A stretch of DNA of 64,000 bases from Clostridiales bacterium Firm_08 (GTDB lineage: Bacteria > Bacillota > Clostridia > Oscillospirales > QAKW01): the NCBI GenBank assembly GCA_001604045.1, contig LVAN01000007.1, forward strand, positions 25,246 through 89,245, written 5' to 3'. The notes below the pieces were generated by a model that saw only the letters and a list, made by a program, of their open reading frames with translations, did not search any database and had not been told where the DNA came from. Shown one piece after another: positions 15,516 through 24,691 of the stretch. The stretch's first letter is position 1, and the number at the start of each line of letters is the position of its first letter. The position numbers were made by a program, and so were the translations under genes.

Positions 15516-17855
15516 TTACGCTCTGTCAAGCACTTTCGCGGCGGCGCGGATGGCGTCGATGGCGCGGCGGATCACGGTGCCGGGATCCGCGGGAGCGTCC
15601 GGCTGTAGTTCGGCGAGCGGTTTGTCATAGAACCGATCCACAAGGGGAGCGATCTGTTTTTCGAAATCCGGTTTTTCGGTGTCGGGAGCCGCTGTTTTCA
15701 GCCAGTCGAAAACGAGGCGCGCTTCGTCGACATAGATCCCTTTTATCAGTTCACAGGCAGGCTGAGCGCTGTAACGGTTGTGGATATTGTGTTTGATGAT
15801 GGTCTCGGCGCGGGGGTTGACCGGCGCGACGCGGCGCATCTCTTCCAGCGTTTGATAGATGGAGAAATCCCCGGGATTGAGCGCCAGCACTTCCTCTATC
15901 GCGGCGAGCAGTTCGAAATAGCAGGGTTCCGCCGCGCGAAGGTAGTCTTTGTTCGAGATATCGAAGGTCACGGAAACGATGACGAGGTTGAGATATCTGC
16001 CGAGCGCGGTGCGGACCATATCCACGGTATCCCGCAGGACAAAGCGATCGCTTGTCGCGGGGCCGAGTGTCGACAGGATCTCCAGCGCCTTGATCGTCGA
16101 GGGCAGTACTTTTTGCTCGGCGGCGAGCTTGCGGCGGTAGTATTCCGCCAGCGCGGCGTCCCCGTAGTACTTTTGCAGCCAGACCGTCAGCCGCGTCCAA
16201 AGATCGAGATGCGCGTAGGCGTTGGGGGCAAAGTCGTAGCGGTGCGGGTCGCTCTCGGGACGGCGGGAATATTCGCCCCAGTCTCCGAGTTTGATCAGCG
16301 GCAGCATATGCTGCCAGGCGTCGTTCATCACGGCGGCGTTTTCGCCGTAGCGCGCTTTGCTGAAGTTTTCTACCAGACCCTCAACAGTATTGGCAAGCGG
16401 CGACCACGCGTTTTGCGTGAGAAATTCAAGAATGATGGGATCGCTGTGGCTGAGTTCCGGCCACAGGACCATCCCTTTGCAGTAGGGATCCTCCGCCGCC
16501 ACTTTCAACCGTTCGCAGCTGCGGTCATAGGGACCGCGCAGTTCGCTTTCCGATTCAAAACTGTGGAACAGACCGAAGATCCAGGGGAATTTTCCGACGA
16601 CGCCCCAGTTAAGGAAACAGATCTCCGGATCGTCCGCTTCCGACGTGTAATCGAGGATGATCGTTTTTTCGGGATCGAATTCCTTGAGAAGGCCCTGTAC
16701 CTCCTCCGGCGTCCACCAGCCGATGAAGTCCCACGCGGCGATCATCATTGTAGAGTCGGGGAACCGCTCGCGGATGCTCTCTAAAATACGGCGGTAGGTG
16801 AACAGTTTGAGTGTAAAGTTTTTTTGCTTGTCAGGATATATTTTCCGCTCGCCAAGCCCTATGGTGTGGAACAGCGCCGTCTGCTTGTCGTATTCCTCTA
16901 CCATCGTCTCGGTGAGTTTCATATAGTAGTCCATATTCTGTTTCTGACGGAAATCAAAGACCTTTCCGGTGTCGTTTTCGTTGTGCTTTCTGTCGCACTG
17001 CTCCAGGAAGGTCGGCTGTTTCGCCTCCAGAAACGTCGTCGGCGTGCGGCTGTACCAGTGGGTCATCGTGCCGCAGTCGGTGGGGTAGGAGAGATCGAGA
17101 TCTCTCGCGTACGCCAGCACCTTTTCCCGCAGCTCGCCGCGATAGCGCAGTTTCCAAAGGTCGGAACGGTCGTTATAACCGGGCGTGAGTTTTCCGTCCG
17201 CGTTATAAAAATCAGCGGGGTAGTTGATGTTCTCGTATTCCTCGGGGTAAGGAACGTCCTCCGGGAAAGCGCGCTGCCAAACGTCGTCCATCCCGATGCG
17301 AAGCATAAAGAAGTTGAGCCGTTTTTTCGCCATCCAGTCAAGTTCTTTTTTCCAATCCTCAAAGGACCAGTGCTCCGCCTGGAAGCGTTTGAGTCCGCGG
17401 TGGGCGAAGTAGCGAAGTCCGCGGTATTCAAAGCGCGGGCTTTCTTTCACGTCGATGCCCTCCATCGGGAGGTCGTCAAGATGAGGGATGATATCGCCGT
17501 CCCAGAAATAGTGACAGCCGGCGTATCTCTCGAAATAGTCGTAGACGGCATACAGCGTCGAGCGGGGTCTGCCGCCCGCCAAAAGCACCGCGCGTCTGCC
17601 GTCCAGATCGAAGGAAAGCAGGCGGTAGTCGTCCGTGCCGTAGCGCAGGTCAAGAGAACCGATATGTCCTTCCAGGATCTCCCGCGCGGCAACGTCGTTG
17701 ACGGCGTCGGTGCCGAGCAGAAACAGATCGCTTTGGCCGTCGTCCTTGTCCGACACAAGGATGTCCCGCCCTGTGACGCTCCGGAACATTTTACAAAAAG
17801 CGTCGGCCGCCGCCTGATATGCTCCGGTGTTCGCCGTGATCAAAAGTTGAGCCAT
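15516..17855 (-). CDS. GH89-like alpha-N-acetylglucosaminidase family protein
   Basis: Resembles NAGLU-type (GH89) glycosidases. The N-terminal ~115 residues look like the GH20b/NAGLU-N domain (RSTLYAVYDYFERYAGCHYF). The barrel then starts with a WxxWKKELDWMAKKRLNFFML segment, and a later AWDFIGWWTPEEVQGLLKEF ... TIILDYTSEADDP stretch matches the family's W-L-F and ILDLFAE region. The C-terminal ~300 residues are helical. Length 779 is close to family size. There is no signal peptide, so it would act in the cytoplasm or be released otherwise. GH67-like or other GH20b-containing relatives are alternatives. It has its own promoter. Confidence 0.7.
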   Translation of the reverse strand: MAQLLITANTGAYQAAADAFCKMFRSVTGRDILVSDKDDGQSDLFLLGTDAVNDVAAREILEGHIGSLDLRYGTDDYRLLSFDLDGRRAVLLAGGRPRSTLYAVYDYFERYAGCHYFWDGDIIPHLDDLPMEGIDVKESPRFEYRGLRYFAHRGLKRFQAEHWSFEDWKKELDWMAKKRLNFFMLRIGMDDVWQRAFPEDVPYPEEYENINYPADFYNADGKLTPGYNDRSDLWKLRYRGELREKVLAYARDLDLSYPTDCGTMTHWYSRTPTTFLEAKQPTFLEQCDRKHNENDTGKVFDFRQKQNMDYYMKLTETMVEEYDKQTALFHTIGLGERKIYPDKQKNFTLKLFTYRRILESIRERFPDSTMMIAAWDFIGWWTPEEVQGLLKEFDPEKTIILDYTSEADDPEICFLNWGVVGKFPWIFGLFHSFESESELRGPYDRSCERLKVAAEDPYCKGMVLWPELSHSDPIILEFLTQNAWSPLANTVEGLVENFSKARYGENAAVMNDAWQHMLPLIKLGDWGEYSRRPESDPHRYDFAPNAYAHLDLWTRLTVWLQKYYGDAALAEYYRRKLAAEQKVLPSTIKALEILSTLGPATSDRFVLRDTVDMVRTALGRYLNLVIVSVTFDISNKDYLRAAEPCYFELLAAIEEVLALNPGDFSIYQTLEEMRRVAPVNPRAETIIKHNIHNRYSAQPACELIKGIYVDEARLVFDWLKTAAPDTEKPDFEKQIAPLVDRFYDKPLAELQPDAPADPGTVIRRAIDAIRAAAKVLDRA

Positions 17856-17886
17856 TGATGTATCCCCCTTTTATTATCATAATCCT

Positions 17887-17915
17887 ATTATAATAACGTT
17901 TTTCATAGAAAACAA
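17887..17915 (-). promoter_or_regulatory. Promoter of the GH89-like gene
   Basis: Minus strand -35 TTGTTT (17910-17915), 17-base spacer, perfect -10 TATAAT (17887-17892), about 30 bases before the start codon and its GGGGG ribosome site. Confidence 0.7.
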
Positions 17916-17955
17916 GATAAAAAACAAAACTTTACGTTAAAAAAACAGAACAGAG

Positions 17956-18011
17956 CGGGCGGGGAGACAGGGAACGGCACTGAGGAGACAGGGGACGGCA
18001 CTATGTCTTCT
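17956..18011. repeat. GGAGACAGGGGACGG-family repeat
   Basis: Two adjacent copies (GGAGACAGGGAACGGCAC, GGAGACAGGGGACGGCAC) of the piece also seen at 2638 and, inverted, near 42700. Confidence 0.6.
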
Positions 18012-18136
18012 AAATGATGTTGCGGCAAAGCCGCAAATGATGTCAGGCTCCGCCTGAATGATGTTGCCTTCGGCAAATGATGTTGCGCTGCGCGCAAATT
18101 AAGGATGATCCCCCGGTCTTTGACCGGGGGATCATC
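18012..18136. repeat. Variable-hairpin array 1 with AAATGATGTT spacer and GGTC hairpin
   Basis: Four short hairpins with different stems (TTGCGGC/GCCGCAA, CAGGC/GCCTG, TTGCC/GGCAA, TTGCGC/GCGCAA) are separated by the direct repeat AAATGATGT. They are followed by AAATTAAGGATGATC and the conserved CCCCCGGTC-TTT-GACCGGGGG hairpin (18104-18136). Arrays at 47664 and 54810 have the same plan in reverse orientation. Confidence 0.75.
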
Positions 18137-18137
18137 A

Positions 18138-18507
18138 CAGCGTGTCAAAGAACCTCTTTGACACGCTGGCAGACTGCAAAAAAGGAAGTTGCATTTCACC
18201 GAGCCGTTCTCGTCGGCGTACTTTTCCACCCGAAAAAAGTGAATACTTTTTTCGGAAAAGGAGATGCAACGTTGCAAAGCGATCGGCTTTTTTCGAAAAA
18301 GCCGACGCTCATCAACTTTTGCATCGACGCACGGTAGAGAGCGGATCGGTGGAAAACAGAGAAAAGCCTTGCAGAGCAAGGCTTCCTTGGATGAGAACAT
18401 TTGTTTTTCTCAGTTTTGATTTCAGGCTTTGAACTTTCCCGAAAACGAAACTATTTAAAACTATGTTTCTGTTTCTCTGTGGTGAAACGACTTTTTTGAC
18501 AGTCTGG
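18138..18507. mobile_element. Non-coding element family 2, long copy
   Basis: 370 bp, matching 28998-29263 along both outer parts but with about 105 extra internal bases. It starts with a hairpin (CAGCGTGTCAAAGA and complement). Its ends carry imperfect inverted repeats: CAGACTGCAAAAAAGGAAGT ... TTTCACC on the left, and GGTGAAACGACTTTTTTGAC AGTCTG on the right. It encodes no protein. It is flanked on both sides by nearly identical GGTC terminator hairpins (18104-18136 and 18508-18540). Confidence 0.7.
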
Positions 18508-18540
18508 GATGATCCCACGGTCTTTGACCGGGGGATCATC
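18508..18540 (-). terminator. Terminator hairpin after the RCC1-repeat gene
   Basis: Arms GATGATCCCACGGTC and GACCGGGGGATCATC around TTT, 15 bases after the stop of the minus-strand gene. It is a one-base variant of the hairpin at 18104-18136. Confidence 0.65.
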
Positions 18541-18555
18541 AGTGTTCAATATTCA

Positions 18556-20172
18556 TTATTTCAGCGACCAGTTGCCGATCAGGCCCTCTTCATAGGACTG
18601 CTCTCCGAAAAACATCAGGCTTCCGTCATACTGCAGCGTTATGGTGTAGTTCTGCCCGGTGATGACGGCGGCGGCGTCCCGCACGTCGTCCAGCGACGTC
18701 TGCCCGCGCTGATTGGTGCCGCAGGCGACCAGCGTGCCGTCCTCCCGGACGCCGACGGTGAAGTGCCTGCCCGCCGAAACGGCGATGACGTCCGACCACT
18801 GCCCGACTTCCAGCGCGCTCATCGTGCGGTCGCCCGCGCCGACGACGGCGCCGTCCGCCGTAACGCCGACAGCGTGTGTGTTGCCCGCGGCGAACTGTAC
18901 GACGTTTTGCCACTGTCCGACGCCTTCGGCCAGCCCGTCGTGATCCTTGCCGGCGAACAGCATCTCGCCGCTTTCCGTCTGTCCCAGCACAAAGTCCCGT
19001 CCGACCGCGATGGCCTTGACGTTTTTCCAGCCGGAAACGGCGCACTGACCGCTGGCGTTATTGCCCGCCGCCACGACGGTCCCGTCCGAACGCAGGCCGA
19101 CCGTAAAGCCGTTTCCCGCGCCGATGGCGACGATATCCTTCCAGGCGGTAAGATTGCACTCTCCGAATTTGTTTTTTCCGACCGCCATCACGGTGCCGCT
19201 GAAATGCAGGCCGACTGTATGGGTCTCCCCGCAGGCGACCGCGCGGATCGCGTTCCATTTGGAGGTCAGCAGGACGCCGTCTTTGGCGTATCCCGTGCCC
19301 TGCACCTTGCCGGCGGTGTCGACGATCACGGTATGCAGATATCCGGCGGCAACGCGCGTCTTGCAGGTGAGCAGACGGCGCATCTCCACCACTTTCTCCG
19401 GCGCGTCGCGGTAGCCGCCCGCCGCCCGGTATTCCTCCAGGGCGCCGAAAAAGTTATCGATGCTTTCCGCGCGGGTGGCAAAATAGTAGTGCCGCGCCGG
19501 GCGGAAGAAAAAGAGCGTAAGCGTGAGGATAACGGCGAAAAATACGATGATACCGCCGCCAAGCCCCGCGTACGCGAGGATCCTGCCGCGTTTTTCCCGG
19601 CGTTTCTCGGCGCGGGCGGCGGCCTGTTTTCGCGCGGTCTCCCGCGACGCCTGTTCTGCCTGTTCCGTTTTAAGACATGTCTCGCCGTCGGCGTGGGCGG
19701 TCACCCATTCCTTCGGTCTGTCACAGCCGCCGCAGAAGGTCAGCCCCGCTTCGTTGATCTGCCCGCAGCCGCACCGCCAGAAGCGGTCGGTGTATTCGGT
19801 CCGGTACAGCGGGTCGGTGCCTTTCCACGCTTCAGCATACCGCTCAAACTCCGGCATGGACGGTCCCGCCGCCGCGGGCGCCGGCAGATCCTCTCCCGCG
19901 GAGAGCGTCTCGTTGCGCCAGGCGACGCCGTCCGAAAACACGACGTTCCGCACCACCGGTTCCGCGCCGCTCGGAAACGCCGCGCGGACCTCGGCGCGGG
20001 AGGGTATGTCCGTCAGCGTCTGCCGCGTATCGCCCGCGGCAAGTTCCGCGGACGTCAGATCGCACCAGCTGACATTGCGAAAGATAAAGACCGTTTGCTC
20101 CCCCTCGGCCCGGGCGCGCATGAGCTGCAGCGGACAGCCGGGAAGCAGTCGGTAAAAGACGGTTTCCGTCAA
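18556..20172 (-). CDS. Membrane-anchored RCC1-repeat protein with zinc ribbon
   Basis: 538 residues in three parts. The N-terminal ~130 residues match no known family. A zinc ribbon follows (WRCGCGQINEAGLTFCGGC, about 135-153), then a charged KR-rich stretch and one membrane helix (about 200-225, YAGLGGGIIVFFAVILTLTLFFF). The outer ~260 residues contain at least six RCC1-like blades (for example VACGETHTVGLHFSGTVMAVG and VSAGRHFTVGVREDGTLVACG), predicted to form a beta-propeller. TTG 20172 is chosen as start since GGGAGGTG lies 6 bases upstream. It lies 14 bases after rpoD. Function unknown; the propeller probably binds a partner at the cell surface. Confidence 0.8.
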   Translation of the reverse strand: MTETVFYRLLPGCPLQLMRARAEGEQTVFIFRNVSWCDLTSAELAAGDTRQTLTDIPSRAEVRAAFPSGAEPVVRNVVFSDGVAWRNETLSAGEDLPAPAAAGPSMPEFERYAEAWKGTDPLYRTEYTDRFWRCGCGQINEAGLTFCGGCDRPKEWVTAHADGETCLKTEQAEQASRETARKQAAARAEKRREKRGRILAYAGLGGGIIVFFAVILTLTLFFFRPARHYYFATRAESIDNFFGALEEYRAAGGYRDAPEKVVEMRRLLTCKTRVAAGYLHTVIVDTAGKVQGTGYAKDGVLLTSKWNAIRAVACGETHTVGLHFSGTVMAVGKNKFGECNLTAWKDIVAIGAGNGFTVGLRSDGTVVAAGNNASGQCAVSGWKNVKAIAVGRDFVLGQTESGEMLFAGKDHDGLAEGVGQWQNVVQFAAGNTHAVGVTADGAVVGAGDRTMSALEVGQWSDVIAVSAGRHFTVGVREDGTLVACGTNQRGQTSLDDVRDAAAVITGQNYTITLQYDGSLMFFGEQSYEEGLIGNWSLK

Positions 20173-20186
20173 GGAGGGCACCTCCC

Positions 20187-21368
20187 TTACATTTCGATGA
20201 AATCTTTGAGTTTTTTGGAACGGGAGGGATGACGCAGTTTGCGCAGCGCCTTGCTTTCGATCTGACGGATGCGCTCACGGGTGACGTTGAATTCTTTGCC
20301 GACCTCTTCCAGCGTCCGCTGTCTGCCGTCCACCAGGCCGAAACGAAGTTCCAGCACTTTGGCTTCCCGCTCGTGCAGGGTGCCCAGCACCTCTTTGAGT
20401 TGTTCCTTGAGCATGATATGCGCCGTCGCCTCGACCGGGGCGGGGATGTCCTCATCCGGGATGAAATCACCCAGATGGCTGTCCTCCTCCTCACCGATCG
20501 GCGTTTCCAGCGATACGGGATCCAGCGCGATCTTCATGATCTCCCGCACCTTGTCCTCGGGATATCCCATCTCCTTGGCGATCTCCTCGCTGGTCGGGTC
20601 TCTGCCAAGTTCCTGTACGAGTTGTCTGGATACGCGCATCACACGGTTGATGGTCTCCACCATATGCACCGGGATGCGGATGGTGCGCGCCTGGTCGGCG
20701 ATGGCGCGGGTGATCGCCTGACGGATCCACCACGTCGCGTAGGTGGAAAATTTATAGCCCTTTTCATAATCGAATTTTTCCACCGCCTTGATCAGACCGA
20801 GGTTGCCTTCCTGGATGAGATCGAGGAACTGCATCCCTCTGCCGACGTAACGCTTGGCGATGGATACGACGAGCCGCAGGTTGGCTTCCGCCAGTCTGCT
20901 TTTCGCGCGTCTGCCCGCGTCGATCTTTTTTTGCAGGAACGCCTTTTCCTCTTCTGTCTCCGCCTCGGCGATCGCTTCCTCCGCCTTGTTGCCGTCCATC
21001 ATCTGCTTGGCAAGTTCGATCTCCTCGTCGCCCGAAAGCAGCGGCACTTTGCCGATCTCTTTGAGATACACTTTGACCGGATCATCCACGATCGCGTAGT
21101 CCGCGGCGGCGTCGTCATCGGAAGCGGCGGCATCTCCCTGCTCGCTTCCCTCGATGTCATCCACGTTGAGGTTGGAAAGATCCTCCAGGGTATCCTCCAC
21201 GATCTCGATACCGGCATCCGCCAGGGAATCGTAAAACCGCTCCATCTCCTCGGGATCCAGCGCGATATCATCCAGCGCGTAGTTGATCTCCTTGTTGGTG
21301 AGCATCCCTTTTTGTTTGCCGGTCTCCAGCAGTTCATTCAGTACCTTTTTTTCAATTGCCGTTGCCAT
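20187..21368 (-). CDS. rpoD: Primary RNA polymerase sigma factor (sigma-A/RpoD)
   Basis: The housekeeping sigma factor, 393 residues as in other Firmicutes. Region 1.1 lies at the N-terminus ([17 protein letters not shown]). Region 2 has [20 protein letters not shown] followed by [20 protein letters not shown] and [20 protein letters not shown], which contact the -10. Region 4.2 has [20 protein letters not shown] for the -35. An acidic insert (about residues 68-92) precedes region 1.2. Its start overlaps the dnaG stop by 17 bases, the conserved dnaG-rpoD order of the macromolecular synthesis operon. Confidence 0.97.
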   Translation of the reverse strand: MATAIEKKVLNELLETGKQKGMLTNKEINYALDDIALDPEEMERFYDSLADAGIEIVEDTLEDLSNLNVDDIEGSEQGDAAASDDDAAADYAIVDDPVKVYLKEIGKVPLLSGDEEIELAKQMMDGNKAEEAIAEAETEEEKAFLQKKIDAGRRAKSRLAEANLRLVVSIAKRYVGRGMQFLDLIQEGNLGLIKAVEKFDYEKGYKFSTYATWWIRQAITRAIADQARTIRIPVHMVETINRVMRVSRQLVQELGRDPTSEEIAKEMGYPEDKVREIMKIALDPVSLETPIGEEEDSHLGDFIPDEDIPAPVEATAHIMLKEQLKEVLGTLHEREAKVLELRFGLVDGRQRTLEEVGKEFNVTRERIRQIESKALRKLRHPSRSKKLKDFIEM

Positions 21369-23118
21369 CGTTTTTTCTCCTTTTTGTTATAAGATCCTGC
21401 AAGACGCTCGCGGAAAGCGTGCCGGGGTCGACGCGCCTTTCCCGCTCGCGACGCAGCGTATTCGCGTAGTCCCCGACCTGCGCCGTCGTATTTTCCCCCA
21501 AAACCTCGGTGTTTATGATCTTCATGATCCGCGCCACCTCCGGCGGTTCGAAATGCGCGGACAGCACGCTGTCCGCCGCTTCGCCGTTTTGCAGGCGGGT
21601 CAGATAAAACTCATAGACTTTTTTGTTGAAAGAAGTCACAAAATCGTCCGGCGGGATGTCCTTTGCCATCCGGCTCGCGAGATCCGGGTGGCGGCTGAGA
21701 ATGGCGATCAGCCCTTCCTCCGCCTTTGCCGCGCGGATGTTGGAGGATCGCTCGGGATTGACGGGATCGGCGCGGTATCCGCCGTCCGTACCGCTCTCCC
21801 TGCGGATGAGTTCCGCCCGGGCGCGGGAGACGAACCGCTTTCGCGCTTTATCCACTTCCAGGCGGATGGTCTGCGCGGAGATGTCCGTTTGAGAGGCGAT
21901 GACGCCGCAGAACAACTCCCGCTCGATGTCCGAGGAAAGTTCCGCCAGCAGTTTGACCGCGGCGCGGATATATTCCGTCTTTCCCGTGATCTCGGCCAGG
22001 TCGTATCGCTCCCTCAGCCTGTCCAGCGCGTATTGTGTGGGATTTTTTGATCCCGAAAGGATCATCGCGAAGCGGTCTTTGCCGTATTTTCGCAAAAATT
22101 CATCCGGATCCTTCGCCCCTGCGAATTGCAGGACCCGCACCGTGACGCCGACCTCCTCGAGATAGGCGACGGCTTTGTCCGTCGCTTTGCGGCCCGCCGC
22201 GTCCATATCGAAGGCGATCAGCACCGTTTTCGCGTATTTCGCGAGCAGGCGCGCCTGCTCCTTGGTGAACGCCGTGCCGAGCGGCGCCACCGCGTTTTTA
22301 AATCCCGCCTGATGGAGCGTCGCGACGTCGATGTTGCCCTCCACCAGAATGATGGTGCCCGTCTCGCTTGTTTTGGCGAAGTTCAGCCCGAACACCGTCT
22401 GACTTTTCCGGTAGAGCAGCGTCTCGGGGGAGTTCATATATTTCGGCTTGCTGTCGTCCAGCACCCTGCCGGAAAACGCCACGACGTTGCCCCGCACGTC
22501 GATGACGGGGAACATCACGCGGTTGCGGAATTTGTCGTAATAGGTATCGCTTTTCTGGGACTTGGCGAGCAGTCCCGCCTCGAACGCCTCCTCGTCCCGG
22601 AACCCGTTTTTGCGGAGCAGGGAACGCAGATCGTCAAAACTGTCGATCGCCATGCCCAGTCCGAAGCGGGTGATGGTGTTTTTGGCGAGCCCCCGCCCGG
22701 TGAAATAGGCGAGCCCCGCCGCGCCCTCCGGCTTGTGCAGGTTGTCGTAAAAATGCCGGGCGGCGATCTTGTGCATTTCCAGCTGCCGCTCCCGCTTGCG
22801 GGACGTCTTTTGGTAATCGGCGTCCTCCTCCGGCAGCGGCATATGTGCCCGTCCGGCAAGAAACTGTACCGCGTCGGTATAATCGAGGTGTTCGGTGTTC
22901 ATAATAAACGTGATCACGTCTCCGCCCGCGCCGCAGCCGAAACAGTAATACGAGGACGTATCGGGGAACACCGTGAAAGACGGCGTCTTTTCACTGTGGA
23001 AAGGACAAAGCCCGTTGAGCCGGCTGCCGGCGCGGCGAAGCACGACGTATTGCCCGATGACGTCGCTGATATCGTTGCGGGATTTCAGTTCCGCGATAAA
23101 CCGGTCGTCAAACCGCAT
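21352..23118 (-). CDS. dnaG: DNA primase
   Basis: Makes RNA primers for replication. 588 residues. An N-terminal CHC2 zinc finger ([14 protein letters not shown] ... [11 protein letters not shown], about 36-68) is followed by the catalytic core with the TOPRIM motif ([17 protein letters not shown], about 255-271) and [15 protein letters not shown]. The C-terminal ~150 residues are the DnaB-binding helical domain. A strong GGGAGGTG ribosome site lies within the end of dgt, whose stop is one base before the start, so dgt-dnaG-rpoD is one operon. Confidence 0.97.
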   Translation of the reverse strand: MRFDDRFIAELKSRNDISDVIGQYVVLRRAGSRLNGLCPFHSEKTPSFTVFPDTSSYYCFGCGAGGDVITFIMNTEHLDYTDAVQFLAGRAHMPLPEEDADYQKTSRKRERQLEMHKIAARHFYDNLHKPEGAAGLAYFTGRGLAKNTITRFGLGMAIDSFDDLRSLLRKNGFRDEEAFEAGLLAKSQKSDTYYDKFRNRVMFPVIDVRGNVVAFSGRVLDDSKPKYMNSPETLLYRKSQTVFGLNFAKTSETGTIILVEGNIDVATLHQAGFKNAVAPLGTAFTKEQARLLAKYAKTVLIAFDMDAAGRKATDKAVAYLEEVGVTVRVLQFAGAKDPDEFLRKYGKDRFAMILSGSKNPTQYALDRLRERYDLAEITGKTEYIRAAVKLLAELSSDIERELFCGVIASQTDISAQTIRLEVDKARKRFVSRARAELIRRESGTDGGYRADPVNPERSSNIRAAKAEEGLIAILSRHPDLASRMAKDIPPDDFVTSFNKKVYEFYLTRLQNGEAADSVLSAHFEPPEVARIMKIINTEVLGENTTAQVGDYANTLRRERERRVDPGTLSASVLQDLITKRRKNDGNGN

Positions 23119-23119
23119 A

Positions 23120-24109
23120 TCACACCTCCCAGGATGAGGGGATGAACAATTCCTTGTACAACTTGACGCTGTACAGATCCGTCATACCCGAAACATAGTC
23201 ACAGATCGCGCGTTCCGCGCCGTCCTCCTCCACGATCCGGCGGTATTCGGGCGGGATGCGGCCGGGATCCTCCGTAAAATACTCGAAAAGCCGCGCGATC
23301 ATCCGCTGCGCCTTGCTTTCCTCCTGCTTGGCGGCGGAGCCGAAATAGACGTTGTCGAACAGGAACTGCCGCAGCTCCTTCGTCGCGGCCAGCACGTCCG
23401 GCGCCATCGCGACGTCGCCCTGTTTTTGACTTTCCGAAAGCACGGCGGTGATCATCGTGTTGATCCGCTCGCCGGAGGAAAGCCCCAGCACCGTTTTCGC
23501 CGACCAGGGCAGATCGCCGCGGGAGATGATGCCGCCCCGCTCCGCGTCGTCGATATCATGATTGATATAGGCGATCCAGTCGGAGATCTGCACCACCTTT
23601 CCCTCCAGCGTCGAGGGCGTACCGGAGGAGGTGTGATGAAGGATGCCGTCCAGCACCTCCCGGCAGAGGTTGAGCCGCTCGATGGTCTCGCAGACGCGCA
23701 CGCTCTGTTCATTATGATGGAATGGAAAGGAACAAAGTTCATTCAGCACTCTCTCACCGGCGTGTCCGAACGGCGTATGTCCGAGGTCGTGTCCCAGCGC
23801 GATCGCTTCGGTGAGATCCTCGTTGAGCCGCAGGGCGCGCGCGATGTCGCGGGAGATCTGACTGACCTCCAGCGTGTGGATCAGCCGGGTGCGGTAGTGA
23901 TCGCCCACCGGGCTCAAAAACACCTGCGTTTTCTGCTTCAGCCGCCGGAACGCCTTGCTGTGGATGATCCTGTCCCGGTCCCTGCAAAAACAGGTGCGGA
24001 TAGGGCAGGGTTCGATCGGCTCTTTCCGTCCGGCGCTGTTTGCGGAAAGGCACGCCTTTTCGCTCAGATTTTCTTTTTCCCACGCTTCCCGTTCTTGGCG
24101 GTAGTTCAT
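23120..24109 (-). CDS. dgt: dGTPase-like HD-domain deoxynucleotide triphosphohydrolase
   Basis: Hydrolyses dNTPs to nucleoside and triphosphate. The HD metal site is clear: RLIHTLEVSQISRDIARAL supplies H, and IALGHDLGHTPFGHAGE supplies the HD pair. CFCRDRDRIIHSKAFRRLKQ is the usual family opening. Start at 24109 (MNYRQER) is chosen because AAAGGAA lies 8 bases upstream; a longer reading to 24157 has no ribosome site. The 329-residue length suits the shorter Gram-positive form. First gene of the dgt-dnaG-rpoD operon. Confidence 0.92.
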   Translation of the reverse strand: MNYRQEREAWEKENLSEKACLSANSAGRKEPIEPCPIRTCFCRDRDRIIHSKAFRRLKQKTQVFLSPVGDHYRTRLIHTLEVSQISRDIARALRLNEDLTEAIALGHDLGHTPFGHAGERVLNELCSFPFHHNEQSVRVCETIERLNLCREVLDGILHHTSSGTPSTLEGKVVQISDWIAYINHDIDDAERGGIISRGDLPWSAKTVLGLSSGERINTMITAVLSESQKQGDVAMAPDVLAATKELRQFLFDNVYFGSAAKQEESKAQRMIARLFEYFTEDPGRIPPEYRRIVEEDGAERAICDYVSGMTDLYSVKLYKELFIPSSWEV

Positions 24110-24191
24110 AGGCCCGTTCCTTTCATTTTTTTTCGCTCTACTTACTAAATACAACAAAAAACGGGAAAATCCTTGTTTTGTTAAAAATTTC

Positions 24192-24220
24192 TTGACAAAC
24201 AGGGGAACTCTTGCTAAAAT
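24192..24220 (+). promoter_or_regulatory. Promoter of tRNA-Lys
   Basis: Perfect -35 TTGACA (24192-24197), 17-base spacer, -10 TAAAAT (24215-24220), 18 bases before the tRNA. Confidence 0.8.
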
Positions 24221-24237
24221 AAAAAAGCATTCCCTAT

Positions 24238-24313
24238 GACCCAGTAGCTCAGCTGGCAGAGCACATGACTTTTAATCATGGTGTCCGGAGTTCGATTCTC
24301 CGCTGGGTCACCA
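24238..24313 (+). tRNA. tRNA-Lys (UUU)
   Basis: A full cloverleaf of 76 bases with encoded CCA. The acceptor GACCCAG pairs with CTGGGTC, the anticodon loop CTTTTAA gives UUU, and the T arm is CGGAG-TTCGATT-CTCCG. It has its own promoter and terminator. Confidence 0.97.
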
Positions 24314-24346
24314 AAAAATCCGTCGGCGAAAGCCGACGGATTTTTT
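24314..24346 (+). terminator. Terminator of tRNA-Lys
   Basis: AAAAATCCGTCGGC, GAAA loop, complement, then T6: a textbook intrinsic terminator directly after the CCA. Confidence 0.92.
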
Positions 24347-24675
24347 ATCCAAGCCGCCGAAGGCGGGTTGGTATGTCATCACCGCGCGAAGTGCGGTGTA
24401 TGGAATCGCCGAAGGCGTATGGCATCACGCCGAAGGCGTGTATGACGTTGTGCTCGCGCGGCGTATGGCATCACGCCGAAGGCGTGTATGACGTTGTGCC
24501 CGCGCGGTGTATGACAGCGCGCCCGCCCGGCGTATGGCATCACGCCGAAGGCGTGTATTTGGCACGGCGGCTTGATAACATACAACACTTTGTGTTGATG
24601 CCATACCGCTTTCGCGGATCACATACGCGACTTCGTCGCGATGACATACAACGCTTCGCGTTGATCCGGCTGTGA
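24347..24675. repeat. Hairpin array with GTATGRCATC spacer
   Basis: About a dozen short palindromes, mostly of the form CACGCC-GAA-GGCGTG, AACAC-TTT-GTGTT or CGCGA-CTTCG-TCGCG, are separated by GTATGRCATC in the left half and by its complement GATGYCATAC in the right half. The unit CACGCCGAAGGCGTGTATGA recurs almost exactly. The array runs from the tRNA-Lys terminator to the ribosome site of the next gene. Open frames here (for example 24265-24675) are by-products of the repeat. Confidence 0.75.
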
Positions 24676-24691
24676 AAGGAGAGAGACCCCT

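Noticed and set aside
18012..18136. CRISPR array
   Set aside because: Repeat is about 10 bases, spacer-equivalents are self-complementary hairpins of 12-17 bases, and there are no cas genes.
24265..24675. Open frames within the tRNA-Lys downstream array
   Set aside because: Repeated peptides such as HAEGVYD arise from the hairpin repeat; they lack ribosome sites.
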